Shown: positions 1 to 10,762 of the stretch, piece by piece
Layout: every line of letters starts with the position of its first letter
Position numbering within the stretch: position 1 is the stretch's first letter
Source: Rattus norvegicus
Taxonomy: Eukaryota; Chordata; Mammalia; Rodentia; Muridae
Length of the DNA stretch: 64,000 nt
Direction: 5' to 3'
NCBI RefSeq assembly: GCF_036323735.1
Contig: NC_086029.1
Span: 49,413,357 to 49,477,356 of the forward strand
The notes under the pieces: generated by a model
The model's database searches: none
What the model saw: only the letters and a program-made list of their open reading frames with translations
Told to the model about the DNA's origin: nothing
Program-made: the position numbers and the translations under genes

Positions 1-240
1 AAGGGATGGCCCAGTCAGTAAAGTGTCTGTCATGCAAGCATGAGGACCTGAGTTTGATCTCCTGCACCCATACTAAAAACCGGTGTAGGAGAGGCAGGAG
101 AATCCCTGGGGCTTGCTTTGAATCAGTTAGCTGACTCAATGAGTTCTAGGTTCTGGAAGAGGCCCTATCTTAAAAAATAAGATGTGGGTGATTGAAGAAG
201 ACACTCAATGTCAACTTCTGGCCTCTGTGAGTACATGTGC
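1..240 (+). repeat. B4-type (RSINE1-like) SINE
   Basis: A tRNA-like head (gatggcccagtcagtaaag and gaggacctgagtttgatct) is followed by the body phrase aggcaggagaatccctgggg and then gacactcaatgtcaacttct before a CA-rich tail. This is the layout of rodent B4 SINEs. The left end may be cut by the window. Confidence 0.75.
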
Positions 241-276
241 AGTGTATGTTCAAGAGCATACACATGTGCGCGCGCG

Positions 277-307
<31 letters not shown>

Positions 308-600
308 TCTCCACAGACACATACAGACACACCACATACACATATGTACATTTCCCCATCCCTCACATCCACACCCCCCACACCATACACATACACATAT
401 ATACCACATACATACACATACACCCCACACCCCCACACACTACACATATACACACACTATACACATACACACACACCACACACATACACACCACACACAA
501 ACATTCCACATCCCCCACACCATACACACATACACACACATTCCACATCTCCCCACACCACACACATATACCACACATACACATACACAACCCCTGTCCC
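241..600 (+). repeat. CG/CA microsatellite and CA-rich degenerate tract
   Basis: A short alternating CG run (268-278) leads into pure CA to about 308. Roughly 290 bases of degenerate CACA/CATA/CCCACA sequence follow. It forms the tail of the adjacent SINE. The purine-pyrimidine alternation could adopt Z-DNA. Confidence 0.9.
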
Positions 601-1493
601 CACCCCTGCACTGAAATTGACTTTCTCACGAGGCAGAACAGTCCCTGATACCCAGGATTCATCCTTTGCTGTTACCAATCTTGATGGGAACTAGAAAATA
701 GGTCAAAAACCAGTGCAAACAGGCCTTACCACAAGGCCGTGTCACCTCAGTCAAAGGCATCTCTGTGTTTTAAACCTACAGAAAAGTTTTGAAGTCACCT
801 CTGAGAACCTTCTAAGAGAAATAACAGACATAAAAGTAAGTCCCCACAGTGACGTACCATCTTTAGAGCCCTGTTTTTGAAGTGTATTGTGAAGAGGGAA
901 AAAATGAGTATTAAAATTCTCTATAGCTATTAGATTCAGATATAACTTTTCAGAGTTTGGAGGAGGTCATGTTCGGAAGTGAAGTCTTGGTAGTTGATAC
1001 CATCAACCTGATGACTTGTTTATGGTATAATCAACCTGGTTCATTGCCAGAAGGATCAGCCTGTGCTCCCTGTGGGGGTGCTGTGACCTCGTCCTGGAGG
1101 GATGTGAAGCTCGAGTTCTTAGTCCTGGAGGTGGGAGTGGGTCAGACGCCCTCAGAGCACAATCAGCAATTACTGCCGTTGTGTGGGTGAGATGTCAAAG
1201 TGCCTTTCTGTAGGGTAGGAACTACAAGGGAGAGAGAGCAGTATGGGTGGGAGATTCAAGATACCTGCAAGAGAGATGGCTGCACTTGGCTCAACCCTGC
1301 AGAATTCAGTAGGGCCCTGCATATGGGGACAGCTAAACATTTGGCCTAGGAACTGGCAGGGGAAACAGTTGTCATTTGAAAGTGACCTTTACTAGAAAAG
1401 TTAGGTGGGAGGAAAGGGAGGCTTCACGGGCTTCCCTCCTCGCAGAGCCTGGGGAGCCCTGCTATGACCAGGAGGGGAGTGTGCACTGCCCAC

Positions 1494-1691
1494 CTGTGTC
1501 TTGTGATGGGCTGACGCTGTAGCTGTCACTTTCCTTGTCCACGGAGCCTGTAGCCCTGGGGGTAGGCAGTCTCCAGTCTGTGGTGAGAGTGTGTGCTGAG
1601 ATGGTGGGGTGGGGTCTGTTGAGGGTCCACTGGCTGGCGTACCGGTTTCTTGCTGTGGGTCCAGCCTTTGCATTCCTCCTGGTGGTGGGAT
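1494..1691 (-). CDS. Dscam: Dscam exon: distal cytoplasmic tail (198 nt)
   Basis: This is the most 3' exon in the window. It starts with AT, which completes an Asn codon begun in the previous exon, and ends with a single G (phase 1-1). It encodes a basic, Ser/Thr/Arg-rich stretch running PTTRRNAKAGP, then RNRYASQWTLN, then DKESDSYSVSPSQDT, part of the intracellular tail. The acceptor has a good pyrimidine tract ending ttctttgcag. The donor is gtgggc, weaker than its neighbours. The next exon should begin with AC or AT to complete an Asp codon (DR in mammalian Dscam) and lies off the window. Reading past the donor meets a stop near 1462, so intron retention would remove the C-terminal PDZ ligand. 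No catalytic residues are expected; the tail recruits adaptors. Confidence 0.95.
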
Positions 1692-4600
1692 CTGCAAAGA
1701 ACAAGGGATGATGTGTGTCTGTCTTCAAGGGTCAGGCACAGTAGATGTTGCCCACCCTCCCTGCCTCCCTGCTCAGAGGAGCCCCTGGGAAGCCTTCCTT
1801 GGATTTTCCCCCACTGAGAGCCTTCTTCCCTTTTTTTCCTGACCTATTTACTAAGTTTGCCAGATAGTTAAGTATTTAACAAAATCTCATAAGCTGAAGA
1901 ACACCCCCTTTGGGTTTGGAAACTTTAGATCAGAACCTTGTTTGTGGCCATTAACAATGGCTGAAACCTTCACTTAAACTTTCTAAGAGAAGGGAACTTG
2001 GCCACACTTGGCCAAATGTCTTTGAATATGATTTCCTTTCAGAGGTTCATTTACCCTTCTGTGCTGGTGTAGCTTGAACTACACCCTGCTCCCCACTCCA
2101 CCTCAAGTTATGCCCTCATCCTGACTTTTTAGGGTCATAGAACATGATCTCATCTGGAAGAACAGCCATCGCATACATAACCAGTTAAGAGGAGGTCACA
2201 GGGGGAATAGGGTGGGTCCCTATGCTGTGTGGCTGGTGGACTTATAAACAGATAGATACAGGAGGAGGTTGCCCCCTGCAGGGAGAACCAAGAATTGTGT
2301 CTGAGTCTAGGATGGCCAATGACTGCTGGAAGCCTTGTTTAAAGTTAACTTATCAGTTCAGTCAGAACTTTCCATCCGGTCATTTAAGCTGAAGACCCTG
2401 GATACAAAAGACCACATTTCTTTTTTCTGTCCCAACATCCTCTTGGCGTGTGATGGTATGTCCCTTGCTGAGCATCGTGGGAACCTTGAAGACTTGAACT
2501 ATTTAATATGAACAAACAGTTAAATGAAGTCTGGGTAGCATGTGTCAACTGTCTGTACAAAATGTCAAGGTCTACGTGTGTGTGGGCTGCTTCCAGGGAC
2601 TTGTGTCTTCTTTAAATCTGGAACTAAGGGTAGCGGGTGAATGGAGAGTAGCATGGTCTTAGCTCAACCCTGGTGAACTAAGAACAGGGACATACTAGTA
2701 GCAATGTGTGTTGGGCCCTGGAGCAAGCCAGAATAATACCTTTCCTGAAATTCCATGGACCAGGGGAGGTGTTCTGTTCCCTGGAGTGCTTTTCTGGGAC
2801 TCCAACTGAAAGTAGTCCAGGGTCCTGGAAGGGACTTTTCCATGTCTGAATTCTCTGCTTCTTAGAATGGCATAGTCTGGCCACTTTGTGATCAGCACTG
2901 GTACAACTATTCCAAAGGAACAAACTGAGACCCAACTTTGGACATGGCTACCTAGGCTCAATCACATGCTTCTATGAACTCCGGTGACTCTGCAGGGTAG
3001 GTGCAAGGGTCTGTCTTTAGAGCTGTCTATACAGCTGGTCCATAATGATGGTTGGCATTGGTACTTAGCCTGAGTCACTTCACGGATCAACAATGGCAGC
3101 TTAGGCATGACACTGCTCTTCTGCCTGTCTGTCCAGGCGCCCTCTCTTACTTGGCCAGTTTGATCCTGGCTGTAGTTGGGTGCGCACAGGACCATGGCTT
3201 GTCCATAATCCCCACTGGAGCATGAAATGCTGACACGGGGCATCAGGGAAAAGCCTTTCTTGCAAGTGGAAGATTTTCCCCTTTGCAGGTTTCTAGTTAT
3301 TGGCTTTTGAACCAATCCATCATTCTAGGATTTAGGAGAGGAACATTAAGAAGATGGCCAAATCAATACATTTTAAGACTCTCTGGGTCATCAAAAGACC
3401 CACTCCTGCTGCATGCTTTTTGGCTACATTGATTTTTTTTTTCAGGCGCATTTCATCTCTTGCAGAATTCCATAGAAGGCGGCTTTATTAGAAGATAGTT
3501 TCTGGCTTTGATGAGAATGCAAATGAGCTATACCAAAGTGTCAGAGCCCTGTACACAACAAGGTGTGAATGATAATTGTGATTTTTCCCAAGGAAGAGGA
3601 ACATTCCAGAGAGGTCCTCCACAAGATAGAAAAACAGTGTCACGGGTAGGAGTCTAAATGTCTTCCAGCACTATTGACTTGATAAGTGGGGCTTAAATAG
3701 TACAGCTTGTTATTTAAATGCTAATGAGTCTTTTCTAGAAAATTACCCAGCCCCTTATGTAAGTTTTGAGGAATCTCATTTTTCTACTCTTTGGGTTTCA
3801 AATTGCAACCATACTTGTAGAGGATTCTGAGTGCTCTCTCAGCCTGGATGCCTGGGCTAGGGCAGACTCAAAGTCCCTAGTTCTCTTCTCAAGTCTCCAA
3901 GTTCTCACCTGGGGTTTCCTGCCTTAGAAAGCTCTTTGTTCTGTGTGGAGGAGATCAGGTCTTGCTTCCCCACCGAGACCTCCCTGCTTGGAAAATTTCT
4001 ATTCAAAGCTACAATTCTTTTCAAGTTAATTCTGTTCATTATCCCTTTCCCCCCCTGGATGAGGACAGAGCTGGCAGTAGCCTGATAAATGATGAAAATA
4101 TAGGTCATGGTATCAGTTTTCTGAGCCACAGGCCACAGTTCTGCTCTGTGCTATGCAGGTGTCCTAGGGTTAGAACTGTGTCAGGATGTGGGGAGACAAG
4201 TGCACCTGACACACTTTTCTTCTTCTTTTCTTTAAATAACAAGGTTTTTAGCAACCATTATTTTGTATCTGGATTGAACTGGGTATGGTCGCTTCCAACA
4301 GCAGTGTAAATACTTGGATTCTGCTCTGAGGTGACTTTGCTCACCCAGGGATTTTTCTGCCCCTGCATGGAAGGTTCTTTGCCAACCTCCCAAGCCTCTA
4401 ATATGAATACAACTCAGTGATTAAACAGCTTTTCAGGCAGCCAGCGAGTTAGAGGACAGGGGTAGAAATAACTCCTGACCTTTCAACTCCCGGTCTAAAT
4501 CTGCTCTAAGTTTCTGCTCATTGAATCAAATTATTTTAATTATCCCAGATTCAGGATCAGAGAGGATTCTGTGGGTAATATGTTGGTTATGAAGCAAGTC

Positions 4601-5075
4601 ACATGTGGTGTGTGCTCACTGGATTAGTGTTCCTTTAATCACCTACTATCTGTTTTCAGGTCTCCTAGATGAGGCCTCAGTTATGCATGGAGAATTTAGC
4701 AGTCTTCTCATTCAAAAGAGCCCGATCATTTCCCTATTTAAGTAGCAGACGCTTATCCAGGGCTTATGGTGCATTGAACCATGGGATCACCTTGCCCACA
4801 GGAGCTATTTTTTTCCTGTACTCTCTCATACCATCCTGAGTGACAATATATTCAGAGTTGTAGTAATAAAGATTCAATGGTTTTCATTATTTGGATATGA
4901 CCCACTCACATCTTCCTATTTTTTTTTGATCACTTCTACATGAATCATAAAAGTTAGTACAGCGTAAATGCTAGGAAATCAGTTGTTATTTGTATCATTA
5001 GGGTGTGCTGTTTGTGGACATTGAATCTATAGACACAAGTGCAGTAGATATGAGAACTCTCTATATGCATATGAT

Positions 5076-5076
<1 letters not shown>

Positions 5077-5120
<44 letters not shown>

Positions 5121-5122
5121 TA
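5077..5122 (+). repeat. (TG)n microsatellite
   Basis: About 18 uninterrupted TG units, followed by TATGTGTG variants. Confidence 0.95.
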
Positions 5123-5214
5123 CACATATTCACCTGTGTGTTATATAAGCCTTCTTTAATTTCCACATGCCCTTTGTGTAGTATCGTCTATACTCAGAGG
5201 TCACACACATTGGC

Positions 5215-5310
5215 TAAGTGTAGGGCTTTCAAATCATGTTGCCTGGTTTTCAAGGCTAGTTTTGTTACTCAAAGGCTATGTAACTCTGGCTTTGTGTTCT
5301 CATTTGGGTA
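5215..5310 (+). repeat. Possible MIR fragment
   Basis: The phrase gcctggttttcaaggctag, followed by ttactcaaaggctatgtaac, resembles the MIR core (question about the class is fair, since the match is short and diverged). Confidence 0.35.
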
Positions 5311-6034
5311 GGCCTGGTCCCTCCTTTCTGAGGCTGGTGACATCACCGCCACCTCTAGCTCCGGGTGATCGGAATGTGTGAGCACCCAGGGTATAAAAAT
5401 CTATGATGTCTGAGCAGTAGACCCTCAGCCTGCTGGGACACGTCCTGGGTGCATTGGGAGGATTCCAATGGGTTAATCGAGAAGGCTAAAATCTTGGCTT
5501 AGGCAGTTTGACAGAAGAATGCCCCTTAATGGTTCATAGAACAGGCTTTTCAGATGGGTGAAGAGGTCAGGGATGGGCAGGCGAAGGGCCAGGCTGAGAG
5601 CCACATGACCAGGTCACTGGATGTGGCAATGTAGAGGGTGGTGAAGCTGCTCTAGTCAGAAGTGATGCAGGGCTGGGCAGGAGATGGGCATGGTAAGGAC
5701 TTGGGGTTTTCTGGCTGAAGCTCAGCTACCTTCCCTGGGTTTCTCTGTACTGGAAGGTTGCAGCTTGTGGGCTGGGGACTTCAGCATCTGGGAAGTACAT
5801 CTCTGAGCCATGTCCACATCTGGCAGGGAACCAGGACCTGTAGGCAGACCTTAGCTCCGGTAACTCTCACAGCCATAAAGATCCAGTGCACCAGCCCTTC
5901 TAGATAATTAAGGGGTAAGGGAAAGACATGGGAGGGAGGCTGTTCTCAGAGCCCCACAGTCAATAATTTCTGGGTTTATGGATTTTTAGCAGCCAGTGCA
6001 GCTGTCTGGGACTTCAGAGGTGTTTGCCCTGTTA

Positions 6035-6165
6035 TCAAGTTGAGGAAGCTGGGCAAATCATTCCCCTCTCGGGACCGTGACTCCCTTGTCTATGTGTGAG
6101 GATTGAATTACATGTGAACTTGACAATCTGTATCACTAGGCAGTGAGAGGACCAGATGCCAGCAG
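6035..6165 (+). repeat. MIR SINE fragment
   Basis: The order of gctgggcaaatcattcccc, a clipped ...ctcccttgtctatgtg stretch and gaggattgaattacatgt follows the 3' half of the mammalian MIR consensus. Confidence 0.5.
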
Positions 6166-6317
6166 CAAAACTTGGTAACTATTTGATCCTCAATATCCAG
6201 TGGTTATCCAACCAAGGACTTGGCCAACCATTGACCACAAGTAACTAGAAAACAAAATGTGTCCAGCTAGACGTCCTGTCATCATTCTCTGTGATGAGAT
6301 AGCAGCTATCCCTGTAT

Positions 6318-6468
6318 GGCATGCAGTGTACATACAGTGTACACATGGTGAGCAAATGCTGTGCATGCAGTGTGCACACAGTGTATGCATACGGTGTACA
6401 TACAGTGCACACACAGAGTGCATGCAGTGTTACACTGCATATACAGTGTACATACAGTGTGTGAGGCA
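6318..6468 (+). repeat. Degenerate tandem array of a CATACAGTGTAC-type unit
   Basis: About a dozen copies of a 10-13 bp unit built around CAGTGTAC, with variants CAGTGTGC and CAGTGCAC, and with GTGTAC/GTACAC near-palindromes throughout. Copies are imperfect and spacing varies. Confidence 0.8.
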
Positions 6469-6554
6469 TAAGGAATCTGCGTGTTATTTAGTGTATATGT
6501 GAGGATGAGTACATCTTATACAGAAACACTGGACCACTGTGTTCATTACCATTT

Positions 6555-6940
6555 GCGATCTTAGCACAGCACAAGCTAGAGTCACCTCGGAAGAGAAAGT
6601 GCCTCTACCAGACTGACTTATAGATAAGTTTGTGGGGCATTTTCTTGACTGATGGTTGGTGCAGCCCACTGTGGTTAGTGCTGCCCCTGGGCAGGTGGTT
6701 CTGGGTTGTCTATGAAGGCTAAGTAAGTTGCAGAGACCAACCCAGTAAGCAGCACCCCTCCATGACTTCTGTATCAGCTGCTGGCTCCAGCTTCCTGTTG
6801 TGTTTGAGTTCCTACCCTGACTTCCCTCAGGGATGGACTATAACCTGGGGTGTGTAAGCCGGAATAAGTATTTTCCTCCCCAGGTTGATGTGGATCATGA
6901 TGTACATTACAGCAATAGAAAATGAACTAAGAGAGCCATT
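6555..6940 (+). repeat. Old rodent interspersed repeat (LTR-like, family unassigned)
   Basis: The order of caagctagagtcacctcgga, ggggcattttcttgactgat, cctgggcaggtggttctggg and a 3' end with gtaagccggaataa then acagcaatagaaaatgaact matches a very common murine interspersed repeat that normally ends with an aataaacc-type signal. I recognise the repeat but cannot name its class with certainty. Confidence 0.6.
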
Positions 6941-8689
6941 TTATACAAGGCACTCGAGCAGCCATGACTTCTAGAAACTTGGAAGTCCAGGAGCCCATAG
7001 ATAGCAAGGAGAGAGGATATTTATTGGATGCATGGTAAATGTTCTGTACATAGGTAAGCAATCTCATGGATGAATGGGTAGATGAATGAATGGGTAATTG
7101 TCAGGTAACTATAATATCTGACCGATAAAAAAAAAATCAATCATTGGTCATTACGCTTTTACAGTCTTCGCCAGTTTTCCCAGGAGCGGATCCTGTGGGC
7201 AACTTTACATCAGGGGGGGAAAGAATGTGCTTTCCCTGGGAGGTTAGGGCACACAGACCTGATAGATAGAAATCTCCAGGGATAGGTGAGAAAGAGGGGC
7301 AATGGATTGAGTTCCCAGGTCCCACCTCAGTAAGTTAAATATCTGTTTACTCCTATCCCTCTCACTCTGACCTCAGCACTCTGTTGATGATCTGCAGTTG
7401 AACTTCATGGGGTGCCTAAGGTGTGAGCTGGGAGCAGGGTGTGAACAGAGCCCCAGGTTCAAGTTTGTAACATCAGTGCCATCCATGCAGGAGGAAGGAA
7501 GTAAATCAGGCAGAAGACGTGGCCAAGGTATGTGTCCTCACATGCTGAAAGCTGTTAACGGCACGTTGTTGCTATTCCTCATCCATACAAGAAGAATTTG
7601 GAGCAACTCAATTCTCTGGCAAGCTAGTAAAATACTTGGGAACACAAACTCTGCAGTGCTATTGTGTTTGTATACAGACAGCAGCTTGCTGATGCTCTAA
7701 TAACAAATAAAGGCTCCTGCAGTAGCAACATGATTCTAACACCGAGGACAGAGGAATGACACCTTTTGTAGTCGAGACCATGGGAAACATAGCGGGATCA
7801 TAGGAACCTTGGCATCCACTGGGACTGGATCCCAGAACCTCCTTGGGTACCAGAGCCTGCAGAAGCTCAAGACTCTTTGACAAAATGACACAGTGTTTGC
7901 ATAGAACTTGTGTGTGTCCTCCCACACACTTCAAACCACAAATTCCTAAGAGTACCTAATTTAATGCAAATGCTACAGAACTGTGTAGGCTGCATGTCTG
8001 AGGGAGCTGTGATCAGGGAGCCTCAGCCCTGCTTGGTACAGGTGGAACGAGGAGTTCTGATGTGTGTGCAGCTGCGCCCACAGAGGCAGAACCCTTGGCT
8101 ATGGAGCTGGCTTCACAAATGAGACTCTACAAACACAACAAGCTCTATTGAGCTGGGCTTAGGCCATAGGACTGTGGGACTGTGTTAACACAGATGTGAC
8201 AGCTGGTTAGAGGTGGTGGCAAATTCCAGGGAGCAAGAGCCAGCAAGCAAAGGTCTGGGTTCCAGAACATTCCTGAAGGTCAAGCCTCTGAAGGTGCTGT
8301 GGTGCCAGTCACTCGGTGTCTTCATTAAAAACAAACACCACACAACACACTCATACAAAACCTGCATATTACTGTTCTCTACCATGTTTAGCTAACGGGA
8401 TAATTAAAAGATTCCAGATATCTTCAATAGAAGATGGTTTGATGGGATTAGCCGTAAAGAGAAGAAGCACACTCTCAAGTTGTAGTGTTTCTGGGTGACA
8501 GCCGGGCTGGATCCTGGGACAGTGTTGTAGGACTATCAGAATGGAACCCACACACATGGCCTGGCTTAGGCACCGGTTTCTGTCTCTGGCTCTCTTAACA
8601 GCTTTCGTGGCAGCTCGCCAGCACCCCAGGGCTGTGTCTACCACAGTGTTCTGGAAAGTCTTGGGGGTTTTTCCCCACCCTGCTCTCTC

Positions 8690-9030
8690 CTGTCAGACAG
8701 CTCCGGCTCTCCCTCTGATGACCTTGGTTCCCCTCTGACCTTGGTTTATACCACCCCCTCCTCCATGGAGGAGTCCCCCCAAAAACCAGGTCCAGGGGGC
8801 TCTTCCCTCTGTCCCTGTACCAGATTGGCCTGACTCTGGATCTCTTCACTCTGGTCTTTTCTTTATCTACCATCTCCCAAGAAAGGAACCATACTCCTTG
8901 TGTAATATCTACCTTCCCACCTCTTTCCTCGTTTTGTTTGCAGTGTATTCCCAACAGTGAGTATGAGCCATATATGCAAAGTGAAATCCAAATAAACATT
9001 TATAAATGTTGGATGAATGAATTGTTCTAT
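8690..9030 (+). repeat. Possible L2/MIR-type 3' end
   Basis: The tail aataaacatttataaatgtt followed by ggatgaatgaa resembles the 3' terminus of L2/MIR elements (aataaatatttgttgaatgaatga type). The upstream part is too diverged for a firm call. Confidence 0.35.
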
Positions 9031-10612
9031 TTCCCCAGTGATGCTTAACAGCTTCCTAGCCATGAGACATGTAGTACACTCCTCCCAGGGTTCTGGCCTG
9101 CTTGCTGGAGTACCTGGTTTACAAGGTCTGCATGTATTACAAATTCATCTCTGATATTTTAAATGCCGTCAAAGCCACTTCCTGGTATCCCAGGGCATAT
9201 TGTTCATGCTGCTAGAAGTTTCCGGTACATTCCTGTCATTGCCTCTGCTCCCGCATTAACTGTTTGTGACAGCCATTGTGCATGCCCTTGCTCTCAAAGG
9301 CTATCCAAAGGAAAGAATGATTCTGTGTTGCTTTTTACCTGGGAGATGGAACCAATGTGACATGATCAAGGCAGGCAAAGACGTGTCTCCCAGATGTGTC
9401 AACTTTCCTTTGACTTAAGAGAAAAATATGTAACCTAGAAACCTGAAGAAGCTGAAGCCAGATCTCAGCCCACAGTGGTGAAGTCAGTGACTGAAGAGTG
9501 GTCAAGGCCTTGAGGCATTTTAGTGACAAGGCGCTTAGCTTGTAGACACAAGCCCAGAGAGCTGGTGGTTCCTACCGCTTGTGTGTTCAGAACATACTGA
9601 CACCCTCAGAAGGAAGAAGGCGAGCTTAGCATAGGGGACAAACTAAACATGGCTTCAACATGGTGAACACCACAGCCTCAGGTGATCCTCAGCCCTGTTC
9701 AATGCTGTCCTGAGTGTTACAACCTGGTTTAGTAACAGATCAGTCACGTCATGAAGCTCACTGCATGGCATAGGCTAGAATTTGTACGCTACAGCTTCCA
9801 GCAATGCATCATGGGTTTCCTCATGATACTATATGGTTCTAGAAGTGTGTGTTTTTGCATAGAGAGTGACTGGGGACTTCCAAGCCAGACAGCAAAGCTT
9901 CCAAAATGATGACTGGGACATCAATTTCTCACCCTTTGGGGGGATTTACGAATAGTTTCAATTATAAAGAAACAAGACTACCTAATTAATAAGCTAGATG
10001 TACATTAGAAAACTTCTTTGCAGTAATTAATTTCCATCTATTATCAATGCAAATCTGAGTAACTAAGCAGAAAAAAATCTCTAGATAAGCCAGAGCCATC
10101 ATTTCTTCTCCATGTGTTTAGGAGAAAAATGTTAGCTTTGAGGTCAGACATTTCTACAGTAGCTTTCTGTGTGCACTTTATGTGTGCAACCTTGGACTTG
10201 ATCTTCCTTCCAATATATGAAACAAGGACTATGGCATCTACTTTATGAGTTGGGGACCTTGAAAGGTTGCTGTGGATAACCAACTCAAGATTCTTTCTCT
10301 TCCCCCAAATGGGACACTGCCCAACACATTAAAGTTAATCATTCATCTCTTTTCCTTGCTGTATAAAGTTCAAAGGATTAAATTCACCTGAGATTTCTAG
10401 CAGTTTCTACAGTAAACCAAGATGAGGGTGTGTTGGTTTTGAATTGACACATACCTAACAAGTAATAAAGGACATCTCGTTATCCCAATTAAGAGTTCAT
10501 CACATCTACTGCTTAGGCATGAGATTGAGAAGCCCCACTGTTATTTGTGAGGGGCACGGATATTGTTGGCATGGATAATAGCCACACATGCCAAGTGCTG
10601 CTGGATACTCAC

Positions 10613-10762
10613 TCGTTCCTGGCCGAGCATCGGAGACATCCACTAGGGGCCCGGTGGCCTGAGACACCGATTGGTAATGCACCGTGTGAGTCACCGTCAG
10701 TGACTTCTGTTTGGCTGCCTCCCCAAAGTCAGCATCCGTTAACAGGACTGTGGAGCGGTCAT
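10613..10762 (-). CDS. Dscam: Dscam exon: cytoplasmic tail (150 nt)
   Basis: The exon starts with AT (completing Asp) and ends with a single A (phase 1-1). It encodes DDRSTVLLTDADFGEAAKQ, then KSLTVTHTVHYQSVSQATGP, then LVDVSDARPGT. This is highly characteristic Dscam intracellular sequence and differs from the Dscaml1 equivalent. The segment YQSV has the form of a tyrosine-based sorting or docking motif (inference). The acceptor ends ccctcttgcag. The donor after ACGA is a consensus gtgagt. Reading through the donor adds about 28 codons before a stop near 10506, so intron retention would give a different, shorter tail. Confidence 0.96.

Larger units (their letters stand above)
1..1493 (-). 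other. Dscam intron (partial) after the 198-nt exon
   Basis: Non-coding sequence downstream of the last Dscam exon in the window. It opens with a B4-type SINE and a long CA-rich microsatellite. From about 620 to 1490 I see no exon, RNA gene or recognisable repeat. Confidence 0.7.
1692..10612 (-). other. Dscam intron, 8.9 kb
   Basis: Intron between the 150-nt and 198-nt tail exons. It holds a TG microsatellite (5077-5122), MIR-like fragments, a TACAGTG-type tandem array (6318-6468), an old rodent repeat (6555-6940) and a possible L2 3' end ending near 9030. I see nothing definable in 1700-5070, 7000-8690 or 9030-10610. Confidence 0.7.

Noticed and set aside
182..694. Several overlapping open frames rich in His/Thr or Cys/Val
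   Set aside because: They are translations of the CA-rich microsatellite on both strands; stop-free because of the repeat, not coding.
8595..8999. 134-codon minus-strand frame
   Set aside because: Mixed with an old repeat 3' end on the other strand; no family, no conservation evidence available.
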